From assembly GCA_021156175.1 (NCBI GenBank), contig JAJNBL010000004.1, positions 62,001-126,000 on the forward strand: 64,000 nucleotides of DNA, read 5' to 3'. The DNA comes from Rickettsiales bacterium. GTDB taxonomy: Bacteria; Pseudomonadota; Alphaproteobacteria; Rickettsiales; JAJNBL01. A program made the translations under genes and the position numbers. The notes under the pieces are model-generated. The model had not been told where the DNA came from and did not search any database. It worked only from the letters and a program-made list of their open reading frames with translations. This document shows, in pieces, positions 8,194 through 18,046 of this stretch. Position 1 is the first letter of the stretch, and each line of letters starts with the position of its first letter.

Positions 8194-9027
8194 ATGCATA
8201 GCTCCTCCTCTGCTCCCCTAGGACTTATCGCCGGCAAAGGCACCCTCCCCGCTGAAATTATTCGCGCTTGCATGAAATCCGGCCGTCCACTCTCCATCGT
8301 TGCCATCCAAGGCGAAATACTCGTAGACGAAGTCGCCAACCATCCCCATCATGTGGCAGGTATAGGCTCGGTTGGCAAAATACTTAAAGTCTTTAAAAAA
8401 GCCGGAGTGCAGGATATCGTCCTTGCAGGCGCCGTGACACGCCCTTCTTTCTCCTCGCTCAAGCTCGATTGGGGTGGCGTGAAGCTGTTGGCGCGGATCC
8501 TCAAACATCGCGCACAAGGGGATAATATCCTGTTTGAAACGATTATTGGCTACCTGCAGGATGCTGGTTTTTGCCTAAAAGGAGCTGATGAGGTCTGCGG
8601 TGATCTTTTGGCACCGGAAGGGGTATTGGGCATCATTCCACCAGACGAGACGGCCTTGCAGGACATTACTATTGGCGTACAGGTCGCGAAAACCCTAGGT
8701 GCGCTGGATGTGGGCCAGGCGGCGATTGTCCAGCAAGGCGTGGTGATTGCCGTTGAAGGCCGCGAAGGAACTGATGGCTTACTTTCCCGTATCGCGCCAC
8801 TCATGCTTAAGGGCAAAGGCGGGGTGCTGGTGAAGGTCAAGAAGCCTGACCAGGATAGCCGGATTGACCTCCCTACCATTGGCTTATCGACGATCGAGAA
8901 TTCCCATAAGGCCGGTTTACGAGGCATTGCAGTGGAAGCCGGAGCAGCCCTGATCCTGGGCCGCGAGGGGGTTATCGCGCGGGCGAATAACTTAGGAATG
9001 TTTGTGGTGGGCGTAAAAACAGAATAA
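8194..9027 (+). CDS. lpxI: UDP-2,3-diacylglucosamine pyrophosphatase LpxI
   Basis: Hydrolyses UDP-2,3-diacylglucosamine to lipid X, the role that LpxH plays in E. coli; LpxI (DUF1009) is the usual form in alphaproteobacteria. The N-terminal motif LGLIAGKGTLPAEIIRA (about 10-26) is the family signature, and the C-terminal half has EGREGTDGLLSRI. The frame is open further upstream into lpxA, but ATG 8194 gives the family's usual 277 residues and starts four bases after the lpxA stop. No lpxB follows here; mnmA does. Confidence 0.93.
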   Translation: MHSSSSAPLGLIAGKGTLPAEIIRACMKSGRPLSIVAIQGEILVDEVANHPHHVAGIGSVGKILKVFKKAGVQDIVLAGAVTRPSFSSLKLDWGGVKLLARILKHRAQGDNILFETIIGYLQDAGFCLKGADEVCGDLLAPEGVLGIIPPDETALQDITIGVQVAKTLGALDVGQAAIVQQGVVIAVEGREGTDGLLSRIAPLMLKGKGGVLVKVKKPDQDSRIDLPTIGLSTIENSHKAGLRGIAVEAGAALILGREGVIARANNLGMFVVGVKTE

Positions 9028-9029
9028 CC

Positions 9030-9056
9030 TAGATAGATAGATAGATAGATAGATAG
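9030..9056. repeat. TAGA tetranucleotide microsatellite
   Basis: Nearly seven perfect tandem TAGA units starting three bases after the lpxI stop. A tract like this can change length by slipped-strand mispairing. It is outside coding sequence, so any effect would be on the lpxI-mnmA spacer. Confidence 0.95.
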
Positions 9057-9060
9057 TATC

Positions 9061-9170
9061 GTCAAATTCGCCAGGGCGTAGCGAAAATGTTGTTTCTCGA
9101 GCAGCAAAATGAGCGTACACAAGTACGTGACATGAGCAGCACAGAGAAAAGAGCATTTTAGCCAGCCATG
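9061..9170. repeat. Family B palindromic repeat upstream of mnmA
   Basis: The core GAGCGTACACAAGTACGTGA, followed by CATGAGCAGC, matches the copy at 26107-26253 almost exactly. Flanking halves GCGAAAATGTTG and GAGAAAAGAGCATTTT are roughly inverted. Confidence 0.8.
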
Positions 9171-9260
9171 GTAGAATGTGATGACACTATCTAATAAATT
9201 CCTGGAAAATCGAGTAAAAATTCGCTACAATCCGTCCCTTAACATCATCATAATTGGCCT

Positions 9261-10403
9261 ATGGCAGTCACTTCCACCACAGAATTCACCCCCTTCACCT
9301 CGCTCCCTTCGGCTAAACCGAAGGCGGAGACGACCATTGTTGTGGCGATGTCGGGTGGCGTGGATAGCTCGACAGTGGCGGCTTTGCTGCATGATGCAGG
9401 CTATAAGGTCATCGGGATTACACTCCAGCTTTATGATTATGGCGTGGCCGTGATGAAAAAAGGAGCGTGCTGCGCGGGTCAGGATATTTATGACGCGCGT
9501 GTGGTCGCCGAGCGGATTGGAATCCCACATTACGTCCTTAATTATGAAAGTATTTTCAAAGAATCCGTAATGGATGACTTTGCCGATAGTTATATGCGTG
9601 GTGAGACCCCAATCCCCTGCGTGCGCTGTAACCAGTCGGTTAAATTCCGTGATTTATTCAAGGTTGCCAAAGACTTAGGCGCGGATGCGCTAGCAACAGG
9701 CCATTATGTCCAGCGGATTAATGGTGATTCAGGGCCTGAACTCCATCGTGGATTTGATTCCGGCAAAGACCAGAGCTATTTCCTCTTTGCGACAACGCCG
9801 GAGCAGCTTTCTTACATCCATTTCCCTTTGGGCGGCTTGAATAAAGACCAAACGCGCGAGCTTGCCCGGAAATACGATTTGCCGGTGGCGGATAAGCCCG
9901 ATAGCCAGGATATCTGCTTCGTGCCGGATGGCTCTTATGCGACCGTGATTGAACGCTTGCGCCCAGGCGCGCTTGATAAAGGCGAGATCGTGCATCTGAA
10001 TGGCACCGTACTTGGCCAACATGAGGGCATTATCCATTATACGATCGGCCAGCGGCGAGGCCTCGGTATTGCCTGGCCAGAACCGCTGTATGTAGTGAAG
10101 GTGGATCCTGAGAATAAACAGGTGATTGTGGGTGAAAAATCAGCGCTAGAAACCAAACGCTTTAAGATTAAAGACGTGAATTGGCTGGGAGCTGAGGGTT
10201 TCCTCGCAGGCGCGACAGGCAAAGAAGTGCGGGTGAAACTGCGCTCGGCCCATCCTGGCGTTGAAGCTACGCTTTATCCGATGAATGATAATACGGCGGA
10301 GGTCGAAGTCCACTCACCGCAACTTTCCGTTACTCCAGGCCAGGCTTGCGTCTTTTATGATGGGTCGCGGGTGTTGGGTGGTGGTTGGATTACACGCTCT
10401 TAG
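9261..10403 (+). CDS. mnmA: tRNA-specific 2-thiouridylase MnmA
   Basis: Makes 2-thiouridine at position 34 of Lys, Glu and Gln tRNAs, using ATP and a persulfide relay. 380 residues. The PP-loop is [15 protein letters not shown] (about 29-43). The catalytic Cys pair lies in [11 protein letters not shown] (about 116-126) and [11 protein letters not shown] (about 215-225). ATG 9261 leaves about 20 poorly conserved residues before the PP-loop domain. It stands alone between a family B repeat and a terminator shared with the convergent lipoprotein gene. Confidence 0.96.
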   Translation: MAVTSTTEFTPFTSLPSAKPKAETTIVVAMSGGVDSSTVAALLHDAGYKVIGITLQLYDYGVAVMKKGACCAGQDIYDARVVAERIGIPHYVLNYESIFKESVMDDFADSYMRGETPIPCVRCNQSVKFRDLFKVAKDLGADALATGHYVQRINGDSGPELHRGFDSGKDQSYFLFATTPEQLSYIHFPLGGLNKDQTRELARKYDLPVADKPDSQDICFVPDGSYATVIERLRPGALDKGEIVHLNGTVLGQHEGIIHYTIGQRRGLGIAWPEPLYVVKVDPENKQVIVGEKSALETKRFKIKDVNWLGAEGFLAGATGKEVRVKLRSAHPGVEATLYPMNDNTAEVEVHSPQLSVTPGQACVFYDGSRVLGGGWITRS

Positions 10404-10437
10404 AGCATTTCCCATTTAATCATATGCAGCCTAACAA

Positions 10438-10473
10438 TAAAAAACCCCGCTCAATTGGCGGAGTTTTTTATTA
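10438..10473. terminator. Rho-independent terminator, mnmA / lipoprotein gene
   Basis: AAAAACCCCGC, loop TCAATT, GGCGGAGTTTTTT: a short G+C stem with A-tract and T-tract flanks between convergent genes, so it may act in both directions. Confidence 0.8.
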
Positions 10474-10488
10474 TTATTCTTTCATCCA

Positions 10489-10839
10489 TTAGAGGCTATA
10501 AGGCGGCAATGGAGTCATTTGTTGCTGGTATGAGCGGCTAAAGCGGCTCAAATGGCATTTTTTATCTTCATAAAGGGTTTGGAGGTAGTTAATGCGCTTT
10601 GCAGCAGCATCATCGGCTTCCTTCCACTCGAATTTCGTAAGAATTGGAGCACCTTCGCTATAACGGTTATCGCCATCGGCAGAGATTTTATAATACTGGG
10701 CTTCTTGAATCTCGCGCGCGATATCGCGGCATGCGAGGAAAACGTCATTTGGGCGTTTAATTGCCAATACAGGAGGTTCGCCAGCACATGCTGTTAAAAT
10801 CACAGACAGGGCCAGTAAAATTGCGTATTTTTTTGCCAT
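10489..10839 (-). CDS. Small putative lipoprotein of unknown function
   Basis: From ATG 10839, preceded by GAGGGA, the product is 116 residues. MAKKYAILLALSVILTACAG is a clear lipoprotein signal with lipobox LTAC, Cys being residue 18. The mature part is mostly helical and polar, with no domain I recognise, and contains two more Cys (in LACRD and KKCHL). It is probably anchored in the outer membrane facing the periplasm. An upstream in-frame start exists but would bury the signal peptide. Confidence 0.75.
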   Translation of the reverse strand: MAKKYAILLALSVILTACAGEPPVLAIKRPNDVFLACRDIAREIQEAQYYKISADGDNRYSEGAPILTKFEWKEADDAAAKRINYLQTLYEDKKCHLSRFSRSYQQQMTPLPPYSL

Positions 10840-10944
10840 AAAATCCCTCAGAGAAGTATTAACAAACCGTAAATAGATGTAAGGGAATTTACTATATCGG
10901 AAGCATTTTGTCAAGGAAAAGCAATTGGAGGGTATCAGCCACTA

Positions 10945-11379
10945 CTATTCTTTATGGAGAATAGGCGTAAATTCCTCATGGTTAGAGAGGTGTTTACGGA
11001 TTTTATTGGCAAAATTCTTGGCATCCGCGGGGGTATAAGGGGTGCTAATTTTCCCCCATACCGGCTCCGGCCAGGCTTTATCTTCTTTAAAACGGGCAAT
11101 CACATGGACATGCAGTTGGGAAACTTGGTTGCCAAGCGCACCCACATTTAACTTATCACATTCAACAACTTCTTTAAGCGCATGAGAAACAAGAGTAATC
11201 TCTGCCATCAGCACGATACGATCGGACAAGGGGAGATCAATCAGTTCCGACATACCTGAGCGCTCCGGCACCAGGATAAGCCACGGAAACTCCTTGTTAT
11301 TCATTAAAAGCAGACGGGAGAGGGTTAAGGTCCCCACTTCAAACGTATCGGCGCCTAAGCGCTCATCTAACGTGAACAT
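10945..11379 (-). CDS. HIT-family nucleotide hydrolase
   Basis: 144 residues of the histidine-triad superfamily, which hydrolyses or transfers nucleotides from compounds such as ApnA. The motif near residue 90 is NQVSQLHVHVIARF: Gln replaces the first His of the triad, a form I have seen in alphaproteobacterial members, so loss of activity should not be assumed. The N-terminal part has the usual LLLMNNKEFPWLILVPE strands. Substrate unknown. It lies just downstream of a family A remnant and is not clearly in an operon. Confidence 0.88.
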   Translation of the reverse strand: MFTLDERLGADTFEVGTLTLSRLLLMNNKEFPWLILVPERSGMSELIDLPLSDRIVLMAEITLVSHALKEVVECDKLNVGALGNQVSQLHVHVIARFKEDKAWPEPVWGKISTPYTPADAKNFANKIRKHLSNHEEFTPILHKE

Positions 11380-11399
11380 ATGTGTTTACCCTTGCTAAA

Positions 11400-11463
11400 A
11401 TATCGAACGACTGGAAGAGGTCGCTATCGCTCGCAATGACGACCTCTTACGGAGGCTCTACCT
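11400..11463. repeat. Family A repeat, short form
   Basis: CGAACGACTGGAAGAGGTCG, then TCGCAATGACGACCTC, then GGAGGCTCTACC: only the outer ends of the element, with no centre. The ends are inverted repeats (GAGGTCG / CGACCTC). Confidence 0.75.
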
Positions 11464-11472
11464 CTCCTAAAT

Positions 11473-12363
11473 TTACGCCTTCCCACGCACCAATGCATGA
11501 TACGCTTCGCGCAACTTTTTCGTTACCGGGCCTACCGTAAACTTATAGATTTTGTCGTCATGATGAATTTCACCAACGGGTGTAATCTCTGCTGCTGTTC
11601 CGGTCAGGAAGGCTTCTTGCGCCTTTGCCCATTCTTCCGGCTTAATATGGCGCTCAACGACCTTAATCCCGTTTTTCTTCGCCAGATCAATAATGGTCAG
11701 GCGGGTGATGCCGTTTAAGAAGCAATCCGGGGTTGGCGTATGGAGTTCACCATCTTGCACCATAAAGAAGTTGGCGCTCGAGCCTTCGGCCACATAACCA
11801 CGCCAATCGAGCATCATCGCATCTTCATAACCTTGCGCTTCCGCTTTATGCTTACTCATCGTGCAGATCATATAAAGACCTGCCGCCTTACTTGCACACG
11901 GAGCGGTATTCGGAGCAGGACGCGCCCATTCCGATACTTTCATCCGGATACCGGTTTGCTGCAATTCTTCTTTATAATACGGCGGCCAGGACCATGCTGC
12001 GATGGCGACGTGAATCCGGTTATGCTGTGCAGAAATCGCCATTTTCTCTGATCCCCGCCAAGCAACCGGGCGGATATAACCATCCGTAATCCCTTGTGCA
12101 GCCAGAACTTCGTTCGTCGCATCCATCAGCGTTTGAACGGTAAAAGGTACAGTAAAGCCCAACATTTCAGCAGAAGTATGGAGGCGCTCAGTATGTTCTT
12201 TCAACTTGAACACATTGCCGGAATAGGTGCGTTCGCCTTCAAAGACCGAGCTTCCATAGTGTAAACCGTGGGTCAACACGTGAATTTTCGCTTCCCGCCA
12301 AGGAACCATCTTCCCGTCAAACCATATATATCCATCCCGGTCGTCAAAAGGCTGTATCTGCAT
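11473..12363 (-). CDS. ilvE: Branched-chain amino acid aminotransferase
   Basis: PLP enzyme for the last step of Ile, Val and Leu synthesis and the first of their breakdown. 296 residues, class IV fold. The PLP Lys is in CASKAAGLYMICTMSKHKA (about residue 160). GSSVFEGERTY (about 37-47) and EGSSANFFMVQDG (about 194-206) are family motifs. The gene diverges from the response regulator gene; the 118-base gap should hold both promoters. Confidence 0.95.
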   Translation of the reverse strand: MQIQPFDDRDGYIWFDGKMVPWREAKIHVLTHGLHYGSSVFEGERTYSGNVFKLKEHTERLHTSAEMLGFTVPFTVQTLMDATNEVLAAQGITDGYIRPVAWRGSEKMAISAQHNRIHVAIAAWSWPPYYKEELQQTGIRMKVSEWARPAPNTAPCASKAAGLYMICTMSKHKAEAQGYEDAMMLDWRGYVAEGSSANFFMVQDGELHTPTPDCFLNGITRLTIIDLAKKNGIKVVERHIKPEEWAKAQEAFLTGTAAEITPVGEIHHDDKIYKFTVGPVTKKLREAYHALVRGKA

Positions 12364-12481
12364 GTCGTGTATCCTTTAGTTGTACTTGTCCTTCAGAAGC
12401 GCATTACTGCTTTGCTTATTGTTAAGGACCTGCGTATTATATGCACAGAAATTCGGACTGACCAACAGTTTTTTGCGATCC

Positions 12482-13189
12482 ATGGAAGCTCTCTCCTCTC
12501 ATATCCTTGTTGTAGATGACGACCGACGCTTACGCTCGCTCTTAAAACAATATCTTGGCACGCAAGGCTATTACGTCTCAACGGCAGAAAATACTGCGGC
12601 GGCGCGCGCACTGTTGCGGATGTTTTCTTTCGATGCGCTTGTCGTGGATGTGATGATGCCCGGTGAAACGGGAATTGCCTTTACGGAAATCCTTAAAAAA
12701 AACGAGCCTTCGCTTCCCGTCTTGATGCTCACTGCGATGGGAGAAGTCGAGGATCGTATTTCGGGATTAGAAAGCGGTGCAGATGATTATCTCTCTAAGC
12801 CTTTTGAGCCAAGAGAATTGGTGTTGCGTTTGAAATCCATCATGCGCAGGCGTGAAGATAGTATCGAGCGGGAAAAATCTAGCGGATTATGGCATTTCGG
12901 AACGTTGCTGTTTGATGCAAGAGCGGGACGGCTTACGCGCGGTGAAGAGCCGATTTCGCTCACTTCAACCGAGCTTTCAATCCTTATCATTTTAACCCAA
13001 CATGAAGGCCAAACAATGTCACGCGAGCAGCTCTCGCAGGGCTTGAATGACACCGGCAATGCGATGAATGAACGCTCGATTGATGTGCAGATCACACGTC
13101 TGCGCCAAAAGATTGAAGAGAATCCGAAGAAGCCCCGCTACCTTCAAACCGTCTGGGGTGAAGGATATGTACTGAAGGCGGGGGTGTAA
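12482..13189 (+). CDS. OmpR-family response regulator
   Basis: 235 residues: receiver domain (about 5-120) with acidic pocket ILVVDDD, phospho-acceptor Asp in ALVVDVMMPGETG and Lys in YLSKPFEPREL; then a winged-helix DNA-binding domain (about 140-230) with SIDVQITRLRQKIEENPKKP. A two-component transcription regulator; no sensor kinase gene is adjacent, so the signal is unknown. The frame extends about 34 residues upstream, but ATG 12482 puts the receiver at the normal distance from the N terminus. The moeB-like gene begins five bases after the stop. Confidence 0.92.
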   Translation: MEALSSHILVVDDDRRLRSLLKQYLGTQGYYVSTAENTAAARALLRMFSFDALVVDVMMPGETGIAFTEILKKNEPSLPVLMLTAMGEVEDRISGLESGADDYLSKPFEPRELVLRLKSIMRRREDSIEREKSSGLWHFGTLLFDARAGRLTRGEEPISLTSTELSILIILTQHEGQTMSREQLSQGLNDTGNAMNERSIDVQITRLRQKIEENPKKPRYLQTVWGEGYVLKAGV

Positions 13190-13194
13190 GCACA

Positions 13195-13950
13195 ATGTTT
13201 CTCACCGAACGCGAAACCGAACGTTATTCCCGTCAGATATGCCTTGAATCCATTGGGATGAAAGGGCAGATGCGGCTTAAGGCGGTCAAAGTATTGGTCA
13301 TAGGTGCCGGGGGTTTAGGCTCGCCACTCCTTTATTACCTCGCGGCGGCAGGGATTGGGACACTGGGCGTGATCGATAACGATCACTTAGAGCGCTCCAA
13401 CCTCCAACGGCAAATTCTGCATGATGAAGCACATATCGACCAGCCGAAGGTGGTGAGTGCGAAAAACCGATTGCTTGCCTTTAATCCGGATATTATTTTG
13501 CATACCTATGAACATCGACTGGATGAAGCCAATGCCGCGGACCTCTTCCGCCAATATGATCTGATCGCCGATGGGTCGGATAACAGCACAACGCGGTATC
13601 TTGTTAACGATGCGTGCGTTGCATTAAAGAAGCCGCTAGTGTCGGGTGCGGCACGGGGATTCCAGGGGCAAGTCTGTGTGTTTAAGCCGGGAACTTCTGG
13701 CTCTCCTTGTTACCGATGCCTTTACCCAGATGTACCGGAAAATATCGAAGATGGCTGCTCGCGTGGCGGGATTATTGGAAGCGTGGCGGGCATTATTGGC
13801 TCTTTCATGGCAACCGAAATCATCAAAGAAATCCTTCATGAAGGCGAAAGCCTTTGCGGTTCTATGCTCATTTACGAAGGACTTAAAGGGAGTTTCAGAA
13901 AAGTTACCTTAGCGCCCGATCCCCACTGCCCTACCTGCTCTAAAAATTAG
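13195..13950 (+). CDS. ThiF/MoeB/HesA-family adenylyltransferase
   Basis: E1-like enzyme that adenylates the C-terminal Gly of a ubiquitin-like sulfur carrier (MoaD or ThiS). 251 residues. The nucleotide loop is [20 protein letters not shown] (about 34-53), followed by [14 protein letters not shown], with the Arg and Asn that contact ATP. Zn ligands are CYRC and CPTC (the last at residues 245-248). There is no C-terminal rhodanese domain. It could serve molybdopterin or thiamine synthesis; no partner gene is nearby to decide. Confidence 0.9.
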   Translation: MFLTERETERYSRQICLESIGMKGQMRLKAVKVLVIGAGGLGSPLLYYLAAAGIGTLGVIDNDHLERSNLQRQILHDEAHIDQPKVVSAKNRLLAFNPDIILHTYEHRLDEANAADLFRQYDLIADGSDNSTTRYLVNDACVALKKPLVSGAARGFQGQVCVFKPGTSGSPCYRCLYPDVPENIEDGCSRGGIIGSVAGIIGSFMATEIIKEILHEGESLCGSMLIYEGLKGSFRKVTLAPDPHCPTCSKN

Positions 13951-14027
13951 TCAGAACCTATTTAAATATTCCTTCATCCTTTTTTGCTCTAATAACCTCA
14001 AGAGTAATCCTTCTTGTAGGTTGGAAT

Positions 14028-15695
14028 ATGCGCATCCAGACCAAATTTACCTTTATTGGCTTATCGACAGCCCTTGTCATCATCGCACTGGTTGCTTCAA
14101 ATATTTGGGTTTTCAGCCATAAAGATGCTCAGCTTAAGACACTCCATAGGATTGCCAAAATTATGGAACAGCATATGGAAGCGGATATGATGCATGATGC
14201 CATCCGCGCAGATGTCTTGAAAATTCTACTCCTCTCCAAAAGTGATGTAAAAGCTATAGAAGAAACAGCCGGAGATCTTGATAAACATTATAAAACACTC
14301 GAAGAGAGCCTGAATGTTAATTCGAAAGAACCTCTGCCCCAAGGTATTAAAGCATTTTTAGATCAAGCAATCCTTGATTCTAGGGTATATAGCGAGAAAG
14401 CCCATGACGTTCTTAATGCAAGTGAGCAGAAGGATCTGCTAGACCCTGCCCTGGCTACTTTTGAGCAAGAATTTTCTCATATGGAAGAAAGCCTCGAAGA
14501 TATTTCCAATGCAATGGAGGATTGGGAAGAACAGGTTCAAAAAGATGCTTTGACTACAGGACAGCTGCTTGAATACTTTTCCATCGGATTATCATCGCTT
14601 GGTATTGTATTAGTACTTTACCTCCCTTATTACGCAGGAAGCATGATTTTCTCCCCGCAAAAAAGAATGATCGATATGATGGATCACTTAATCCATTACG
14701 ATCTTAGCGTTGAGATTACCGGACAAGAACGGGAAGATGAAATCGGAGAAATGGCGCGCGCCATTATGATATTTAAGGATAATACGGCAGAAAAATTAGA
14801 ACTCGAAAAACAACAAAAAGAAACCGAAGAACGTAATAAACAGGAAGCCCGTGAAGCACGTTTGGCACTTGCGCAAAAATTTGAATCGCAGGTCCAAGGA
14901 ATTATTCAAGGGGTTGCGGCGGCTGCGACGGAGCTTTATCAAACTGCGGAATCAATGGTGCATCTGATCCAAGAATCAAGCCAGCGCGTGAAGAATGTGG
15001 CTTCTGCCGCGAGCAATACTTCAAGCAACGTAGAGAATGTCGCCACCGCTGCTGAACAAATGTCTGCCTCGGTAAAAGAAATCGCAAGCCAGGTGAGTAA
15101 ATCGTCGATCATTGTACGTTCTGCGGTACATGAAGTGGATAAAGCCGATCAAACCTCTGGCCAGCTCGGCAATGCAGTAGCGAGCATCGATAGCATCATT
15201 GAACTGATCCAGAATATCACCGAGCAAATCAACCTCTTGGCCTTGAATGCGACGATTGAATCTGCGCGCGCAGGTGAAGCTGGGAGAGGCTTTGCGGTAG
15301 TTGCAAATGAGGTGAAAAACCTCGCGAATCAAACAAGCAAGGCGACAGAAGAAATTTCGGGGCAAATCTCGAGCATTCAAAATGTCACGAAAAATGTGAT
15401 TGAGACGCTCAACGGGATTAAAAACGCCATCACCCAAGTAGAAGAATATGCGTCCGCTATTTCCGCGGCGGTCGAAGAACAAAGTGCGACCACCAACGAC
15501 ATCGCGGCGAATATGCAACGTGCGGCGGGAGGTACCAACCAGATTTCGCATGACATCACTGCGGTGAAAGAAGCGTCGGATCAGGTGTTCACCTCGTCGA
15601 GCCAAGTGCTGGATGCTACTCGTATGCTTTCAAAACAAGCTGAACAGCTGAGCTCGGAAGTTGATAGCTTCTTGCATGAAGTGCGCCAGGGGTAA
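14028..15695 (+). CDS. Methyl-accepting chemotaxis protein
   Basis: 555 residues with two membrane helices (about 9-29 and 184-206), a periplasmic helical-bundle sensor between them, a HAMP linker (about 207-262) and a long cytoplasmic coiled coil. The hairpin tip, which binds CheA and CheW, contains [17 protein letters not shown], the chemoreceptor hallmark. Glu/Gln-rich helices around it offer methylation sites. Ligand unknown. No che genes are in the window. Its presence argues for chemotaxis, or a chemosensory system with another output. Confidence 0.95.
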   Translation: MRIQTKFTFIGLSTALVIIALVASNIWVFSHKDAQLKTLHRIAKIMEQHMEADMMHDAIRADVLKILLLSKSDVKAIEETAGDLDKHYKTLEESLNVNSKEPLPQGIKAFLDQAILDSRVYSEKAHDVLNASEQKDLLDPALATFEQEFSHMEESLEDISNAMEDWEEQVQKDALTTGQLLEYFSIGLSSLGIVLVLYLPYYAGSMIFSPQKRMIDMMDHLIHYDLSVEITGQEREDEIGEMARAIMIFKDNTAEKLELEKQQKETEERNKQEAREARLALAQKFESQVQGIIQGVAAAATELYQTAESMVHLIQESSQRVKNVASAASNTSSNVENVATAAEQMSASVKEIASQVSKSSIIVRSAVHEVDKADQTSGQLGNAVASIDSIIELIQNITEQINLLALNATIESARAGEAGRGFAVVANEVKNLANQTSKATEEISGQISSIQNVTKNVIETLNGIKNAITQVEEYASAISAAVEEQSATTNDIAANMQRAAGGTNQISHDITAVKEASDQVFTSSSQVLDATRMLSKQAEQLSSEVDSFLHEVRQG

Positions 15696-15698
15696 ATC

Positions 15699-15800
15699 TA
15701 GAATAAAGACCAGCATTGTCATCCTCGCGTAGGCGGGGATCCATTGCAGACTAACCAATGGATTCCCACCTCCTGGGAATGACGACCTCTCCCAGTCCTT
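15699..15800. repeat. Family A palindromic repeat downstream of the chemoreceptor
   Basis: Carries GTCATCCTCGCGTAGGCGGG and GGATTCCCACCTCCTGGGAA. Its left flank AGAATAAAGACCAGCATTGT is the exact reverse complement of the right flank of the inner element at 22187-22210, so the repeat extends beyond the G+C-rich arms. Confidence 0.8.
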
Positions 15801-15901
15801 CCCCTTACTTTTTACCACCCTCGAATAAAAACTAGCAGACCCAAAACCAATCTGATATACCTCTTTATACATACCAGAGGAATTATACAGGAGGATTTTG
15901 T

Positions 15902-16384
15902 ATGTCTGCATCTCGTACCCTTACCGTTGCTGTAAAACAATTAGAACATGGAGCGGATCTCCCGGTCCCTTCTTATGCGACCGAGCAAAGCGCTGGGATG
16001 GATTTATACGCGGCTGTGACCGAAGATACGACCATTGCTCCTTCGGAGCGTGCTCTCATTAAAACAGGCCTTACCATGGCACTGCCAGAAGGTTTTGAGG
16101 CCCAAGTGAGACCTCGTTCAGGACTTGCACTGAAAAACGGAATTACGGTGCTTAACACCCCAGGCACGATTGATGCGGATTACCGCGGAGAAGTCGGCGT
16201 GATTCTTCTTAACACCGGCAAAGAACCGTTCATTGTGACGCGCGGCATGCGGATTGCTCAGATGATTGTTGCTCCTTATACGCGGGTGCATTTCACTCCT
16301 GTGGAGAACCTCGATGAAACCGCTCGCGGTGCAGGAGGATTTGGTTCTACGGGAACAAACCAAAAGGCTAAAGAAGTCGCTTAA
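15902..16384 (+). CDS. dut: Deoxyuridine 5'-triphosphate nucleotidohydrolase
   Basis: Hydrolyses dUTP to dUMP, keeping uracil out of DNA and feeding dTMP synthesis. 160 residues; homotrimeric dUTPase fold. Conserved motifs in order: AGMDLYA (about 30-36), [12 protein letters not shown] (about 69-80), [18 protein letters not shown] (about 85-102), and the C-terminal [11 protein letters not shown], which closes on the active site. ATG is preceded by a strong AGGAGG. The Rrf2 gene follows after six bases. Confidence 0.96.
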   Translation: MSASRTLTVAVKQLEHGADLPVPSYATEQSAGMDLYAAVTEDTTIAPSERALIKTGLTMALPEGFEAQVRPRSGLALKNGITVLNTPGTIDADYRGEVGVILLNTGKEPFIVTRGMRIAQMIVAPYTRVHFTPVENLDETARGAGGFGSTGTNQKAKEVA

Positions 16385-16390
16385 GGTTCT

Positions 16391-16855
16391 ATGTCGGTAT
16401 TACCAAAGAAGTTCTTCCTGGTACTCGAAGCCAGCCTTTATATCGCACAACATGCGGGCGTAAGGGCGGTGAGCGGCAAAGAAATTTGTGCGCATATTGG
16501 CCTTTCAGCACGTCATTTGGAACCGCTTTTGCAAGCATTGGTGCATCACGGAATACTCCGGGGAATCCGCGGTCCTAAGGGCGGATACCTTCTTCTAAAA
16601 GAACGCAGAAAAGTCACATTGAAAGACCTTTTCCTTATTGCAGAAGGGCTTGAGGTGGATACCGCATTTAAGGAATTACTTGAGTATTCTCCCTATAGCG
16701 GTATCATGAATCCTCTCTATAAAAAGGCCGAAGCGGTGCTGATGGCCCATCTTGAGAAGGAAACGTTGGATGATCTTTGTGCCCGCGCGCAAAGCCTGCC
16801 AGCCAAACCTGGAAAAGTTACCCGGCGGGGAGAAGGTTCCGATTTTATGATTTAA
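16391..16855 (+). CDS. Rrf2-family transcriptional regulator
   Basis: 154 residues with an N-terminal winged helix (about 1-80): ICAHIGLSARHLEPLLQAL is the recognition region and RGIRGPKGGYLL the wing, both typical of Rrf2/CymR/IscR. The three clustered Cys that bind an Fe-S centre in IscR are absent; only isolated Cys are present, so it is more like the CymR type. CymR regulates sulfur genes together with cysteine synthase, and the next gene is cysK, which makes control of cysteine synthesis a reasonable inference. Confidence 0.88.
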   Translation: MSVLPKKFFLVLEASLYIAQHAGVRAVSGKEICAHIGLSARHLEPLLQALVHHGILRGIRGPKGGYLLLKERRKVTLKDLFLIAEGLEVDTAFKELLEYSPYSGIMNPLYKKAEAVLMAHLEKETLDDLCARAQSLPAKPGKVTRRGEGSDFMI

Positions 16856-16904
16856 TTCCCTCCCCCAATTGCAGAATATGGGGACAAGAGATAGGGGCAC
16901 CATA

Positions 16905-16976
16905 AGAGGTGTCATTCCGCGAAGGCGGGAATTTAATGTTACCATTACAATAGATTCCCGCCTTCGCGGAATGATA
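16905..16976. repeat. Family A palindromic repeat upstream of cysK
   Basis: AGAGGTGTCATTCCGCGAAG and GCCTTCGCGGAATGATAAAT form inverted ends around a short A+T centre. It ends 34 bases before the cysK ATG, so it lies in the leader or promoter region. Confidence 0.8.
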
Positions 16977-17010
16977 AATGAAAAAGTATAAAAACATAAA
17001 GGAGTTTAGT

Positions 17011-18003
17011 ATGTCTTCTACCGCACGCGCCGAGCACAATAAATCGGCTTCTTATTCCACCAAAGGTCGTGGGAAAGTGTATAACAATATTATTGAAACC
17101 GTGGGGGATACTCCTCTCGTGCGCTTAAATAACATTACTAAAGAAGCAAACGTGGTGGCGGATATCGCCGCAAAGCTGGAGTTCTTTAACCCACTTGGAT
17201 CCGTGAAAGATCGCCTAGCGCTTGGGATGATCGAGGTTGCCGAAATGGAAGGACTTCTGAAGCCTGATTCGGTAATTGTTGAGCCAACTTCCGGGAATAC
17301 CGGAATTGCGCTTGCGTTTATCGCGGCGGCAAAAGGCTATCGTTTGATCCTGACGATGCCAGAGAGCATGTCGCTCGAGCGCCGTAAGATGCTCAACATT
17401 TTGGGTGCGGAATTGGAACTCACGCCCGCGGCAAAAGGTATGCGTGGCGCGATTGAAAGAGCGGAAGAGATTATTGCAACCAATCCGAAAGCCATCTTGC
17501 TCCAACAGTTCAAAAACCCAGCGAATCCACTGATTCACCGCAACACGACCGCGGAAGAAATCTGGAATGATACACAAGGGAAAGTGGATGTAGTCGTTGC
17601 AGGTGTTGGCACCGGCGGGACGATCACCGGTATCGCGGAAGTGCTTAAACAACGCAAACCCAGCATTAAAATCATCGCGGTTGAACCAGAAGATAGCCCT
17701 GTGCTTTCAGGCGGGAACCCTGGCCCTCACAAGATTCAAGGGTTAGGTGCAGGCTTTATTCCCGATGTTTTGAAGACGGAATTGATTGACGAAGTTGTGA
17801 CCATCGGCAATGAAACTGCTCTTGTTACCACACGGAAATTGGCGCGGAAAGAAGGTATTCCTGGCGGAATTTCATCGGGTGCTGCGATTGCGGCTGCGCT
17901 GGAAGTTGGCGCTCGTCCAGACATGAAAGGAAAGCTAATTGTAGCGATCGTTCCTTCGTTTGCGGAGCGTTACCTTTCAACAGATTTGTTTAACGATATA
18001 TAA
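17011..18003 (+). CDS. cysK: Cysteine synthase A (O-acetylserine sulfhydrylase)
   Basis: PLP enzyme that makes cysteine from O-acetylserine and sulfide. 330 residues from the ATG after AAAGGAG. The Schiff-base Lys is in [15 protein letters not shown] (about 61-75), the substrate loop is [13 protein letters not shown], and the phosphate-binding Gly loop is GTGGTITGI. The first 20 residues are a loosely conserved extension. A terminator follows. The Rrf2 gene upstream may regulate it. Confidence 0.95.
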   Translation: MSSTARAEHNKSASYSTKGRGKVYNNIIETVGDTPLVRLNNITKEANVVADIAAKLEFFNPLGSVKDRLALGMIEVAEMEGLLKPDSVIVEPTSGNTGIALAFIAAAKGYRLILTMPESMSLERRKMLNILGAELELTPAAKGMRGAIERAEEIIATNPKAILLQQFKNPANPLIHRNTTAEEIWNDTQGKVDVVVAGVGTGGTITGIAEVLKQRKPSIKIIAVEPEDSPVLSGGNPGPHKIQGLGAGFIPDVLKTELIDEVVTIGNETALVTTRKLARKEGIPGGISSGAAIAAALEVGARPDMKGKLIVAIVPSFAERYLSTDLFNDI

Positions 18004-18014
18004 TTCTAGTGATC

Positions 18015-18046
18015 GCCACCCTGCGTTTGTGGGGTGGCTTATTGTC
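18015..18046. terminator. Terminator between cysK and the His-rich protein gene
   Basis: GCCACCC (18015-18021) and GGGTGGC (18032-18038) form a 7-bp stem followed by TTATTGTCTT. The T-tract is imperfect. The minus-strand gene stops at its edge, so it sits between convergent genes. Confidence 0.65.

Noticed and set aside
8550..9122. Minus-strand open frame of 190 codons opposite lpxI
   Set aside because: Overlaps a confident gene entirely and reads the TAGA microsatellite as Ile-Tyr-Leu-Ser repeats; no support.
10945..11379. HIT protein as an inactive pseudoenzyme because the first triad His is Gln
   Set aside because: The Q-x-H-x-H form occurs in a recognisable alphaproteobacterial subgroup, and the catalytic His is kept.
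15021..15605. Minus-strand open frame opposite the chemoreceptor gene
   Set aside because: Antisense of the regular heptad coding of the receptor tip; Arg/Phe-rich artefact.
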